A stretch of DNA of 17,552 nucleotides, taken from Eimeria necatrix (lineage: Eukaryota > Apicomplexa > Conoidasida > Eucoccidiorida > Eimeriidae). The stretch lies in assembly GCF_000499385.1 (NCBI RefSeq), contig NW_013654600.1, positions 1-17,552 on the forward strand, written 5' to 3'. Within the stretch, counting starts at the first letter, position 1. Every line of letters starts with the position of its first letter. The translations under genes and the position numbers were made by a program. Of the stretch, positions 1-8,244 are shown piece by piece. Below the pieces are notes generated by a model. The model saw nothing but the letters and a program-made list of their open reading frames with translations, made no database searches and was not told the DNA's origin.

Positions 1-5
1 TATTA

Positions 6-60
<55 letters not shown>
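1..60. repeat. (AT)n microsatellite
   Basis: Almost pure alternating TA dinucleotides with two interruptions near the left end, at a TTA and a TGT step. The tract begins at the window edge, so its true length is unknown. Confidence 0.97.
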
Positions 61-62
<2 letters not shown>

Positions 63-161
63 ATACATATTTATACGGAATGGGGGCATGCAGGGATGCA
101 TGAATACAAAGTCACTCACAATAAAAAGAGTCAATGAGAAATGAACAAAGAAGTCTTCAAA

Positions 162-193
162 CTTTAAACCCTAAACACTAAACCCTAAACCCT
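162..193 (-). repeat. Interstitial telomere-like repeat, CCCTAAA orientation
   Basis: About four imperfect AAACCCT heptamers (CTTTAAACCCTAAACACTAAACCCTAAACCC is the region; key units are TAAACCC). The motif matches the plant/apicomplexan telomere heptamer TTTAGGG read on the minus strand. The tract is short and interrupted, so it is interstitial and not a chromosome end. Confidence 0.85.
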
Positions 194-280
194 TCTCGCT
201 TTCACCTCAGCGGAAAGCAGTGGGAGCATATTCGCGTTTCAGACCACCCCAAGCAGACCGAGTCCCAAGGCTATTCCCAT

Positions 281-339
281 TATCATTGTTATTACTATCA
301 GTACTATTATTATTAGTATTGTTATTATTATTATTATTG
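281..339. repeat. Imperfect (TTA)n/(TTG) microsatellite
   Basis: A run of ATT/TTA triplets with occasional TTG and TCA interruptions, lying between two telomere-like blocks of opposite orientation. No ORF uses it. Confidence 0.85.
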
Positions 340-487
340 CTTGTTTTGTTTCATTTTAAGTGTTTTACTCTCATTTAATTCATGCAAAGACGCCAAAGTG
401 AGCCGTCGACTCGATAATTGCGGGGAAACTGCATTGTAAGAGCTGCCTGCAAAAACAAAAAAGCAAGTCGAAAGGAATCAAAAGCTT

Positions 488-530
488 GGGGTTTTAGGGT
501 TTAGGGTTTGGGGTTTAGGTTCTAGGGTTT
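488..530 (+). repeat. Interstitial telomere-like repeat, TTTAGGG orientation
   Basis: About five to six imperfect TTTAGGG units, including GGGGTTT and TTCTAGGG variants. The orientation is opposite to the block at 162-193. Confidence 0.85.
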
Positions 531-594
531 GCATTGTGCGCGTTGCTATGAGGGGCCTGTAAGTTGCCTCCAGAAAAATTAGCAAACGCTCCCC

Positions 595-655
595 GGTTTT
601 AGGGTTTACGGCTAAGAGCTAAGGCCTTAGTGTTTAGGGTTTAGGGTTAAGGGCT
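595..655 (+). repeat. Interstitial telomere-like repeat, TTTAGGG orientation
   Basis: GGTTTTAGGGTTTACGG begins the block and TGTTTAGGGTTTAGGGTTA ends it. Degenerate heptamer-like spacers lie between. It faces the CCCTAAA block at 1214-1248, with a CTG-rich module between them. Confidence 0.8.
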
Positions 656-975
656 TGGGGATTGAATTCTGAAGGTAACGGCGGAGCAGAGAAGCAGAAG
701 AAGCAGCAGAAAAACATAGATAAATAAGAGGAATAACAAATAACAACCAGCAGTGAATAATAATAAATAAATAACAAATAACTAATATATTGTAAACTAT
801 GAGCCCTTAATGTTAAAAAACGACTAATAAACAATAATACAAAAAGAAAATTACTAGATGAAAATCTGAATTTGCCTCAGTTCCTCCAAAGTCGAGAGAA
901 CTTCCTTCAGTTTCACTGGATGCTTCATCTTTTGCTTCATTCTGCTATTCTTCCTCACTTTTTTGATTCAGCGTC

Positions 976-1113
976 CCTGCTGCTGCTGCTGCTGCGGCTG
1001 CAGCTGCCGTTGCTGCTGCTGCGCTTTGCTTCCGTGGTGCCTGCCTTGGCGTTGCCGCTGCTTTCGTTTCTTAGCCGCTGCAGTAGCAGCAGCAGCTGCT
1101 GCTATTGCTGCTG
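976..1113. repeat. CTG/CAG trinucleotide cluster
   Basis: Two trinucleotide tracts (about 976-1022 and 1078-1113) are separated by a diverged GCT/CGT-rich stretch. The second tract switches from (CAG)n to (CTG)n without a spacer, making a perfect inverted junction around 1086-1103 that could fold as a hairpin. A 115-codon plus-strand frame (872-1219) crosses the cluster as poly-Leu. It has no recognisable domain, so I do not call it a gene. Confidence 0.9.
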
Positions 1114-1213
1114 GCATCTAAAATTTGCATACGTAGGAGCCTCTATAAAGCAAAATGGCAGCAAGCTGTGGGAAGTACAGCTCAGCCCCGCCACCGCATG
1201 CACGCATCTCCAG

Positions 1214-1248
1214 TCCTAAACCCTAAAACCTAAATTCTAAACCCTAAG
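1214..1248 (-). repeat. Interstitial telomere-like repeat, CCCTAAA orientation
   Basis: Four to five imperfect CCCTAAA units, including AAAACCT and AATTCTA variants, ending CTAAACCCTAA. It closes a module opened by the opposite-facing block at 595-655. Confidence 0.85.
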
Positions 1249-1391
1249 TACTATCCCTTCAAGTGCAGCGCTGCTCTGGCTCTCGCTTCTTCCTTAAAGG
1301 ACAGAGGCCAGCACTCAGGGTTGATCACTCAGGGTTGGGCTTCGGGCTTTGCAGGTCCCTTGCAGTAGCTGCAACAGTTCCAACGGAACTT

Positions 1392-1470
1392 ATTGCCGCT
1401 GCTGCCGCAACAGCTGTTCCTGCAGCAGCAGCAGCTACTCCTGCTGCAGCAGCAGCTGCTCCTGCTCTAG
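1392..1470. repeat. GCT/GCA (CAG-type) trinucleotide cluster
   Basis: Alternating CTG, CAG and GCT triplets. Both strands are open through it and both read as poly-Ala (plus frame 1263-1547, minus frame 1325-1540), because GCA/GCT and TGC/AGC are complementary. Openness on both strands is a property of the repeat and is not evidence for a gene. Confidence 0.88.
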
Positions 1471-1683
1471 CCTGCATGATTTCCTTTATTTGTATATTTC
1501 TTACTTTTGCTGCTGACGCAGCAAAAATTAATAAAACCAACTATTAAAATGATTTTATTGCATTTATTCAATTTCTTTTGGAATATTTTAAGTATGTTTA
1601 AAAAGCAGCAACAGCCCTTACCTCTGTGCGGCTAGCTTTAAGTGTCAAAAATGAGAGAGTGTCTCCCGCCTGCAGACAAAACT

Positions 1684-1708
1684 GTAAACCCTAAACCCTA
1701 AACCCTAG
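1684..1708 (-). repeat. Interstitial telomere-like repeat, CCCTAAA orientation
   Basis: Three consecutive perfect TAAACCC heptamers followed by CTAGGA. It is one of the cleanest heptamer blocks in the window. Confidence 0.9.
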
Positions 1709-1860
1709 GACCCAGCAGATACATACGCAGTAAGGTTTGAAGAAGCATTGCGGCGAAGAAGCAAAGTATCAAAAGAATAAAATATTATAATTAATCGCAG
1801 TAAAAAGCTAAATGACTAACCGTAGCCGCATGCTTACTGCGGTATTAGAAGCCAAAAGCG

Positions 1861-1891
1861 CTAGGGTTCTGGGGTTTGAGGTTTAGGGCTT
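1861..1891 (+). repeat. Interstitial telomere-like repeat, TTTAGGG orientation
   Basis: Degenerate AGGGTTC, GGGGTTTGAGG and TTTAGGG units just upstream of the ATG at 1911. It pairs in inverted orientation with the large CCCTAAA tract that begins at 2526. Confidence 0.75.
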
Positions 1892-1910
1892 GCCACGTCG
1901 CTCTCTGTCG

Positions 1911-2537
1911 ATGAGCGAAGTGTCAAAGGTGCAATCAAGTTTCACGCAACTCAGCGCCACAGCAGCAGCAGCAACAGCAGCACGATCATCAGCAGCAGCA
2001 GCAGCAGCAATAAAAGTAGCAGCAGCACCAGGAGACCGAATATTGGCGCCACCGATCATAGCAGCAGCAGCCCTAATATCATCAACATCATCACCAACAA
2101 CAGCAGCAGCAGCAGCACGGGCATCATCATCAACACCAGCGGAAGCAGCCACAGGCGCACGAGAATCATCATCAACAGCATCACCATCATCATCAGCAGC
2201 AGCAGCAGGACTCGGACGACCTGGTGCAGCAGCCGCATCATCATCATCATCGTCATCATCATCATCAGAAGCAGCAGCAGCAGCAGCAGCAGCTGGAGCA
2301 ACAGGAGCAGCGCATGTTGTTTGGGAGGCCGACTCTGGCGCCCCCATCGATGAGAGGCGCTGCACGATTTGCAGCGAACGGCAGGTTCGTGCAGCGTTGC
2401 AAAACCCCACATGTTTCCCTGGCGAAAACTTGCCCCTTTGTCTAGTAGCAGCGATCCCACCGCCTCGTGGCCGCGGCTCGATGCGTGCTACAGCGCCGTG
2501 CGCGACTATTACGCCCAACATAAAACTTAAATCCTGA
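1911..2537 (+). CDS. Ala/Ser-repeat protein with a degenerate RING-like C-terminus (candidate, possibly decayed)
   Basis: An open frame of 208 codons. I chose the ATG at 1911 because the frame's earlier start-like codon (1890) is a TTG. Residues about 20-145 are low-complexity Ala and Ser runs written by CAG/AGC/ATC triplets, typical of Eimeria homopolymeric repeats. The non-repetitive tail contains CTICSER (Cys151, Cys154), Cys168, LPLC (Cys177) and APCATIT (Cys197), followed by IKL. Order and spacing recall a C3HC4 RING, in which CxxC, PCxH, LCxxC and CPxCRxxI occur in that order. The expected His, the second Cys of the third pair and the first Cys of the last pair are absent. If it is a RING protein it would be an E3 ubiquitin ligase, but the metal site is incomplete, so it may be a pseudogene or chance. 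The minus strand is also open here because of the repeats. Telomere-like blocks flank it on both sides. Confidence 0.28.
   Translation: MSEVSKVQSSFTQLSATAAAATAARSSAAAAAAIKVAAAPGDRILAPPIIAAAALISSTSSPTTAAAAARASSSTPAEAATGARESSSTASPSSSAAAAGLGRPGAAAASSSSSSSSSSEAAAAAAAAGATGAAHVVWEADSGAPIDERRCTICSERQVRAALQNPTCFPGENLPLCLVAAIPPPRGRGSMRATAPCATITPNIKLKS
1955..2310. repeat. Compound CAG and CAT/ATC trinucleotide cluster
   Basis: Long stretches of AGC/CAG triplets mixed with ATC/CAT triplets, the densest at 2225-2295. Three frames stay open across it: plus strand as Ala/Ser, plus strand as Gln/His (2224-2445), and minus strand as Ala/Asp. This is a consequence of triplet composition. It contributes the low-complexity body of the candidate protein at 1911-2537. 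Confidence 0.92.
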
Positions 2538-2860
2538 ACCCTAAAACCCTAAAACCCTAAAACCCTAAACCCTAAACTCTAAATCCTTAACCGTAAACCC
2601 TAGACCCTAAATCATAAAATCCTAAGCCCTAAACCCCAAAGTTTAAACCCTAACGCCAAATCCTAAACCATAAACTGCGAACTCAATTCCGTAAACCACA
2701 AGCTAAAAGCTCTAAATCGTATTCCGTAAGCCATGAACCCGTAACTGTACGCTGCATACCTCATAAGACTGCACTCTATAGCCTAAAGGCTAAACCCTAG
2801 AACCTAAACCTTACTGAATCTAAAGCCTAAACATCCTTTGCCGAAAGCCGTAAAACCATA
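2526..2860 (-). repeat. Long decaying telomere-like tract, CCCTAAA orientation
   Basis: The left end (about 2532-2575) has clean AAAACCCT octamers and AAACCCT heptamers. Moving right, the units become steadily more degenerate (CCGTAAAC, TCATAAA, CCGTAAGC, ACCTAAA), but the roughly 7-base rhythm of CNNTAAR words persists to about 2860. It is the largest interstitial telomeric tract in the window. The mixture of octamers and mutated heptamers suggests age and not an active telomere end. Confidence 0.85.
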
Positions 2861-3700
2861 ATGCTTTTTTATGGCGATTGTTAAAAAAGTCCCTTTAGGA
2901 TGTTGTCGCAGTATGGAAATGGCAGGGCCACATACCCACAAGACGCTCACTTGCTGCAAACAACTTCAAACGTAAAAATGACGGAATAGTCCATGTATCA
3001 ACGAGGAAGCTGCTTGAATAATTATCCGGTCTCCCCACGATTACTCTGCGGTAATATTGCGTAGCCAATAAGTCGTCTTTTCTATGCTCCTATTTACCGT
3101 CCAAAGTGAATAAGAACGTAGAATCTCGCATACAATGCTTGCAGTCCACAGCGTACGGTTTAGGATAGAGTGTTTGAGGGGGGAACGAGCAACTGAACGG
3201 CGGCACGATATATACGCGCACTTCATCAGTTTTTGCAACTGATTAGTGGGAACAGTTATGCTTTTTTGCAAGAAAAGGCTTGATTGTTTGTTCGTTAGCG
3301 CTGACTCGTTGCTACACGGTCTCCATAGTAAAATCAAAAGTAGCTTTGTTCATATTTGCGACATGAAGGTAGCGCAGAAAAATGTGCGGACGATCACGGC
3401 GAAAAGTTTGGGGGTCCACTGCATCCGGACATTCTCCTTTTGTTCAAAGTGAACGCAAACCACAAACAAACAACCTAGCAAACGCCTAAGAACTGCCTAT
3501 TTGCGAAGCAGTTACGAGTGTCCCTAAAATGTAGTGTGTGCCCGGTTAAACGAAACAAGGCAGCACATGCAAAGTGATGAATACCACGTAGTTTCACGTT
3601 TTTGCTGTAACGAAAAATAGTAACTTTGAATAGAAACCACGGACTAGCACTCCTGAGCTACGAAGTAGGCATGGGGTACAACCAGATCTGTCGGGCACAT
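2861..3700. other. Gene-free spacer between repeat blocks
   Basis: A non-repetitive stretch of average composition. The longest frames (98 codons on the minus strand at 3041-3337 and 68 on the plus strand at 3246-3452) overlap on opposite strands, lack any recognised motif and carry no CAG repeats. I see no RNA gene, promoter or other element that I can support. Confidence 0.5.
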
Positions 3701-3975
3701 TCAACGGCCCCAATTGTAGCTCAGGGAGCTTTTTATTGTGGCAGCAGTCCCTACAGGCCCCTCCCCTCCTCTATTGTCTTCCGCCTTGGGGCTCCGGAGG
3801 CCCCGATGGGACCCTGGCCCCCCTGGAGCCGCCAGGCGCGGGCACGCCGGACAGTGCTGCAGCAAAGGGGAGCCGCAGCCAGCAAGTGTGGAATAGTGCC
3901 CCAGGGAGCATCGCGGGGGATACCCAAAGGGAGAGGGGCCCCAAGACCCGCAGTGGCGGGCATGACGCTCCCTGG

Positions 3976-5016
3976 ATGGCTTCTTATGGCTCTGATCTTT
4001 TGGACCCGCAGGCAGCACAGAGCCGCTTGGCGGAAGCTGCACCAAGCCTGGATACAGAAGAAGCAGCACCGCACTGCTTCGACGCAGCAGCAACAGCAAG
4101 AAAGCGGCGCTGGGAGATACTGCTGGGCAACGAGCGGCTGCTGTGGGCCCTCGCCACCTTGTTCTGTTTGCTGCTGTCTGTGGCATCGCTGCCGCAGATA
4201 AAGCCGCGGGGTCAATCAGAAGTGCTGCATGTTGTTGTTCCTTTTGCTTCTGTGCTGCTGTTTCTTCCCCCGGAGCAGCAGCAAAAAAGGCCCTCAGAGA
4301 CGCACCTCAATACACACCACCTGCCTTCCTGCTGTAGTTTTCGCAGTTCAGGCTGTCTCCTGTGCTGTTTCTCTCGTCTACGGCATGCAAATCAACAGCA
4401 ACGCCATCTTTATCACAAACGTAGTGGGTCATGCCCTGCTGCTGCTGATGCTGCGGCTGCGGGGGTGAAGCGGCGATCAAGCGAATTGCTGCTTTTGTTG
4501 CTGCTGTTGCCTTAAAGGTGTATCTGGTGGGGATGCTGCTGCTATTGCTTTAGTGCCTGTAACTGCTTTGGCACCGCCCCTGCTGCTGCCGCTGCTGCTG
4601 CAGGCGGCGTTACTGTTGATATTTCGCGATGGTCCTGTTCAACGGCCTAGCGTGCCGCATTTGTTTCGCGTACTGTTTGTGCTGCCTGCTGCTGCTGCTG
4701 CTACCACTTCTACTGCTGCTGCTGCAGCTGCTGCTGCAGCTTCCATTGTAATGTTGCAGCCTCGCGACATGACATTCCCCGTTTTGCTTGTGTGTGGGAT
4801 TTGTGTATCAGGACCTCTGACTTCGGCATGCTGGCTAGCTTTGTAGGCCTCCTGCGTACAGTAGCAAAGCGTGTAGCGCTGCGCAAGCCGCAGCGCCCTG
4901 GGGAGTGGCCCGCCGGGGGGACGGACCCCCAGGAGGGCCCCCGGGCTGGAACCCCTCGTGACTGCGGCGGGCCGGCGACCACTTCCCATCCCTCGCATAC
5001 TCCCCCAGAGGCATAG
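3976..5016 (+). CDS. SWEET/MtN3-family (SLC50) sugar transporter-like gene, interrupted
   Basis: SWEETs are seven-helix uniporters for sugars, built from two three-helix MtN3 repeats joined by a linker helix. From the first in-frame ATG (3976) a hydrophilic N-terminus leads to helix 1, ending in the PQ-loop-like LPQI (residues 72-75) and RGQSE, then VPFAS of helix 2 (to 4251). The match continues in another frame at 4352: CAVSLVYGMQIN (helix 2 'W/xxYG') and IFITNVVG (helix 3 'NxxG'). After a TGA at 4466, the same frame gives hydrophobic helices 4 and 5 (about 4556-4690), a poly-Ala insertion, then VMLQPRDMTFP (helix 6 start). Helix 6-7 elements WDLCIRTSDF and LASFVGLL follow in the first frame from 4795, with a Pro/Gly-rich tail to TAG at 5016. 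Family identity rests on the order of these motifs. An intron explains 4252-4351. The TGA may also lie in an intron. The shift between 4781 and 4795 leaves no room for one and lacks about six residues, so the copy may be a pseudogene or contain a sequence error. Confidence 0.5.
4252..4351 (+). other. Predicted intron in the SWEET-like gene
   Basis: A 100-bp GT...AG interval. The donor is GTGCTG, directly after the Ser codon of VPFAS. The acceptor follows a pyrimidine-rich stretch and ends TTCAG. Removing it joins two frames in phase 0 and sets the helix-2 Pro about 13 residues before the YG pair, the spacing expected for an MtN3 repeat. There is an alternative AG five bases upstream, but it breaks the phase. 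This is an inference without transcript support. Confidence 0.45.
4686..4742 (+). repeat. CTG/GCT tract encoding a poly-Ala insertion
   Basis: GCT-type triplets read as Ala5-Thr-Thr-Ser-Thr-Ala9 in the SWEET-like frame. The insertion falls between the predicted end of helix 5 and the loop before helix 6, where family members have a short cytosolic or luminal turn. This fits the Eimeria habit of placing homopolymer runs within conserved proteins. Confidence 0.75.
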
Positions 5017-5175
5017 CTAACTCTCTGCAACGTAGGGGCCTTCAAAAAGGAAGCAAAACAAAACCGACTCAATTTAGAGCCTTCGGCTGGGAGGCCCTTC
5101 TTTGGGTTTGGGGGTTTCTGCTCCTCCGCTAGAGAAAAAAGGAACCCACGCTGCTCATGCGAGGCAGAAGAGGTC

Positions 5176-5400
5176 CCTCCAGCTGCAGCTGCAGCAGTAG
5201 CATGCAGCAGCTCGCGCTGCTGCCGGCGCGGCCCTCAAAGGCTGACCACTGCTGGGCCCTCTGCTGCATCTCTACACCGCAGCGCAAACCTCAGCAGCTG
5301 TTTGAAACGCGGTAGCAGCAGCAACAGCGGCAGCAAGGGGAGGGGCGACAACAGCAGCAGCAGCAACTTGCACACGGAAGCCGACCGCAACAGAGACAGC
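5176..5400. repeat. CAG-rich cluster at the end of the repeat-rich segment
   Basis: Scattered CAG/CTG tracts (for example around 5180-5222, 5320-5335 and 5348-5368) lie in GC-rich sequence. A 103-codon minus-strand frame (5272-5583) is Ala-rich only where it crosses the triplets and has no recognised domain, so I do not call it. This is the last CAG cluster in the window; rightward of about 5460 none is seen. Confidence 0.8.
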
Positions 5401-5431
5401 AGCTGGCGGTGCTCGAAAGTTCCGTGCCAGT

Positions 5432-5453
5432 TTCGTTACAACATAGTAACGAA
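5432..5453. other. Perfect 8-bp inverted repeat (hairpin)
   Basis: TTCGTTAC, a six-base loop AACATA, then GTAACGAA. It sits close to the boundary where CAG repeats stop. No U-run follows, so it is not a bacterial-type terminator. Its function is unknown and it could be chance. Confidence 0.5.
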
Positions 5454-5984
5454 TCTCAGTAAATCGTTTCCCTGAAGGTGTATACTTGTCGTATGCGCTG
5501 GGAGTTATCAACTGCAAAAATATTACTTCCTGATATATCATGCAGCTGAAATTGTTTCTCTCTCCCCGCGAACGTAAAAGCAAAACTGTCTCTCATACGT
5601 TTTGGTGTCCCGTATTCGGTACGCTTTTCACTATGTGGTTATCATGTCACTCGCCTTATTTGTTCTGGCTGCAGGAGAGAAAGCATCACGAAAACATCAA
5701 AGCAACGCAAGTTCACTTGTTTGGCCAAACTAAAGGCCCTCATGCGTTGCTATATAGTATAAATTAGTTTATGGGTACTTCTACAAATCTGGATATATCA
5801 GCTGCACATTCCTGTAGCACACGAGCACGCTTCATGAGCCTTGCCACCCCATCTTTGGGTTGACTGTCTCTCAGGGGACCCACACCAGCTTTTTGAGCAA
5901 CCAACACAACAAATCGCTGCATCGGTCCCCAGCACATGCATAAATAACACTTTTATTGAACTCGGGATTTCCATCGTTGCTTAG
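5454..5984. other. Gene-free spacer
   Basis: Non-repetitive sequence between the last CAG cluster and the first copy of element A. Short frames (for example 5540-5767 plus and 5871-6062 minus) have no recognised motif. I see nothing else here that I can support. Confidence 0.45.
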
Positions 5985-6190
5985 CAAAGACGACGTCACA
6001 CAAGGACAGAATAGCACACATGGGTAGACATTCCGATCTGACGTGGCTTCCTTCTTAATCACCAGAATCCTTTACTCTCATTAGAAAGAGGTTTCGAATT
6101 GCACTGCGGCTATCTTTTATGATCACGCAGCTACTTGAAAGGGGCCGGCATCCACGATCTGTGGACATTCTGTTACGCACTAGGCACACG
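5985..6190. repeat. Element A, copy 1 (diverged, truncated)
   Basis: Aligns by eye with 7985-8215: ATTCCGATCTGACG against TCTCCGATCCGACG, TACTCTCATTAGAAA against TCCTCTCGTTAGAAA, and GATCTGTGGACATTCTGTTACGCAC against ACCTGCTGATATTTTGTTGCGCAC. It lies directly left of the 409-bp array, the same order as in the other A copies. It is strongly diverged and has lost its left part. Confidence 0.6.
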
Positions 6191-7812
6191 TAAGCAGTCG
6201 TCAGAAAACTCAATATTTGGAGGCAACGTCGCCTGGCAGTCAAAGCAAGTGTGCCCAGAGCTGCCAAATTTGATCTATGCGGAGACCGCACTTTGAAAGC
6301 AACCAACTGTCGCCACCACATCGTCCCGAAACGCACCTACTGCGTCAAATCATCTGAGTCATTTACTGCCGCTGAGAGAGGCTGCTGCGGTTTGCCCCTG
6401 CCTGCTGGTGTGCTTCAAGGTGAACGGAAGCAACGCAACGAGATGTAGACCCTGAATAAATCAATGCAGGTCAAAAACAATACTAATTGCGTGTGCCAGT
6501 TACAATGAGCCGCCGTAAATCTCCCATCAGGATGATGGCATCCCTGGAAACGAAGAGATGCACTGACGCTGGTAGTATGAACAAATGACACTTGACACAT
6601 AAGCAATTACTAGAAAGCTCAATATTTGGAGGTGAAATTGCCTTGCAGTCAAAGCAAGTGTGCCCAGAGCTGCCAAATTTGCACTATGCAGAGACCGCAC
6701 ATTGAAGGCAGCCACTGTCGTCACCACATCGTCGCGAAACGCACTTTCTGCCTCAAATCATCTGAGTCATTTCCCGCCACTGAGAGAGGCTGTTGCAGTT
6801 TGTCTTTGCGTGCTAGTGTGCTTCGACGAGTACGGAAGCAACCCAACGAGACTTTGACCCTGGATAAATCAATGTAGGTCCAAAACAATACTAAATGCGT
6901 CTGTCAGTTACAGTGAGCCGCCAAAAAGTTTCTATCAGGATGGTGGCATTCCTGAAAACAAAGATATGCACTGAAGCTAGTAGTATGAACAAGCGACACT
7001 TCACACATAGGCAGTCATCAAAAAGCTCAATATTTGGAGGTAAACTTGCCTTGCAGTCAAAGCAAGTGTGCCCAGAGCTGCCAAATTTGCACTACGCAGC
7101 GACCGCACATTGAAGACAGCCACTGTCGCCACCACATTGTCCAGAAACGCACATACTGCCTCAAATCATCTGAGTCATTTCCCGCCACTGAGACAGGCTG
7201 TTGCAGTTTGTCTCTGCGTGCTAGTGTGCTTCGACGAGTACGGAAGCAACGCAACGAGACTTTGACCCTGGATAAATCAATGTAGGTCCAAAACAATACT
7301 AAATGCGTCTGTCAGTTACAGTGAGCCGCCAAAAAGTTTCTATCAGGATGGTGGCATTCCTGAAAACAAAAGAGATGCACTGAAGCTGGTAGTATGAACA
7401 AGAGACACTTCACACATTGGGAGTCATCAAAAAGCTCAATATTTGGAGATAAAATTGCCTTGCAGTCAAAACAAGTGTGCCCAGAGCTGCCAAATTTGCA
7501 CTACGCAGCGACCGCACATTGAAGACAGCCACTGTCGCCACCACATTGTCCAGAAACGCACATACTGCCTCAAATCATCTGAGTCATTTCCCGCCACTGA
7601 GACAGGCTGTTGCAGTTTGTCTCTGCGTGCTAGTGTGCTTCGACGAGTACGGAAGCAACGCAACGAGACTTTGACCCTGGATAAATCAATGTAGGTCCAA
7701 AACAATACTAAATGCGTGTGTCCGTTACAATGAGCCGCCGTAAATTTTCTAGCAGGATGATGGCATCCCTGAAAACAAAGAGATGCATTGAAGCTGGTAG
7801 TATGAACAACTG
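6190..7812. repeat. Element B: four tandem 409-bp units
   Basis: The anchor CTCAATATTTGG recurs at 6209, 6618, 7026 and 7435, giving periods of 409, 408 and 409 bp. Each unit ends with a GGTAGTATGAACAA-like word. Copies 3 and 4 are identical over 246 bp (7063-7308 and 7472-7717), while copy 1 is the most diverged. Frames of 65 and 83 codons recur in copies 2 to 4, but copy 1 has a TGA and a one-base insertion in the 83-codon frame, and 409 is not a multiple of three. I therefore regard the array as noncoding. No transposase, terminal repeats or target duplication were seen. Confidence 0.95.
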
Positions 7813-7859
7813 CTGTACGCACTCTCTGTGGAAAGGTACAAATTAAGGACGTCTGTGCG

Positions 7860-8240
7860 TATCGTAGATGGTAGGGCACACAACTGTAACAACACTTCGT
7901 ACTGGGAAGCAAGAAACATTAGCTACTTCGCAATTTCAAGACCAAAATAAGCAAACACAGTGCCAGCACAGGGAACGTGGAAAAAGTCTCCGATCCGACG
8001 ACGCTCCTTGATGCACGCGATTCTTTCCTCTCGTTAGAAACAGCTCCGTGCCGACTCGGACTCCGGCTTCTCAAATTGAACAGCTACTTGCTGCATGCAT
8101 CCACGCCAAAAGAATTGCGGGAGTAAAGCGAAGCTGCTCGTTGGTGTGAACGATTGCTTTCAACAGGCTGGGTAAGAGAAAACGAGTCACGACCTGCTGA
8201 TATTTTGTTGCGCACTACACCTGCACCATCGAACATCCAG
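7860..8240. repeat. Element A, copy 2
   Basis: Directly follows the right end of the B array. It aligns with copy 3 over AGATGGT...GGCAC (7866 against 8709), AAAATAAGCAAACAC, TCTCCGATCC (7987 against 8833) and CTGCTGAnATTTTGTTGCGCA (8194 against 8948). The offset falls from about 846 to 754 bp, so copy 2 has about 90 bp that copy 3 lacks, or the reverse. No coding potential is apparent. Confidence 0.75.
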
Positions 8241-8244
8241 CATG

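Noticed and set aside
1883..2521. 212-codon minus-strand Ala/Asp-rich frame opposite the RING-like candidate
   Set aside because: Openness comes from the triplet repeats, and the non-repetitive parts contain no recognisable motif, unlike the plus-strand tail.
3736..4515. A single 259-codon plus-strand frame starting at TTG
   Set aside because: Its last third reads the predicted intron and the wrong frame of exon 2. Family motifs continue in another frame from 4352, and the first in-frame ATG is at 3976.
6626..7694. Repeated 83-residue Cys-rich and 65-residue frames in the 409-bp units, suggesting a small secreted protein family
   Set aside because: Copy 1 has an in-frame stop and a one-base insertion in the 83-residue frame. 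Overlapping frames and the minus strand are equally open because copies 3 and 4 are identical DNA.
7029..7812. CRISPR-like or transposon interpretation of the regular repeats
   Set aside because: Units are about 409 bp, tandem and without unique spacers. There are no cas-like genes, terminal inverted repeats or transposase, and the sequence looks eukaryotic.
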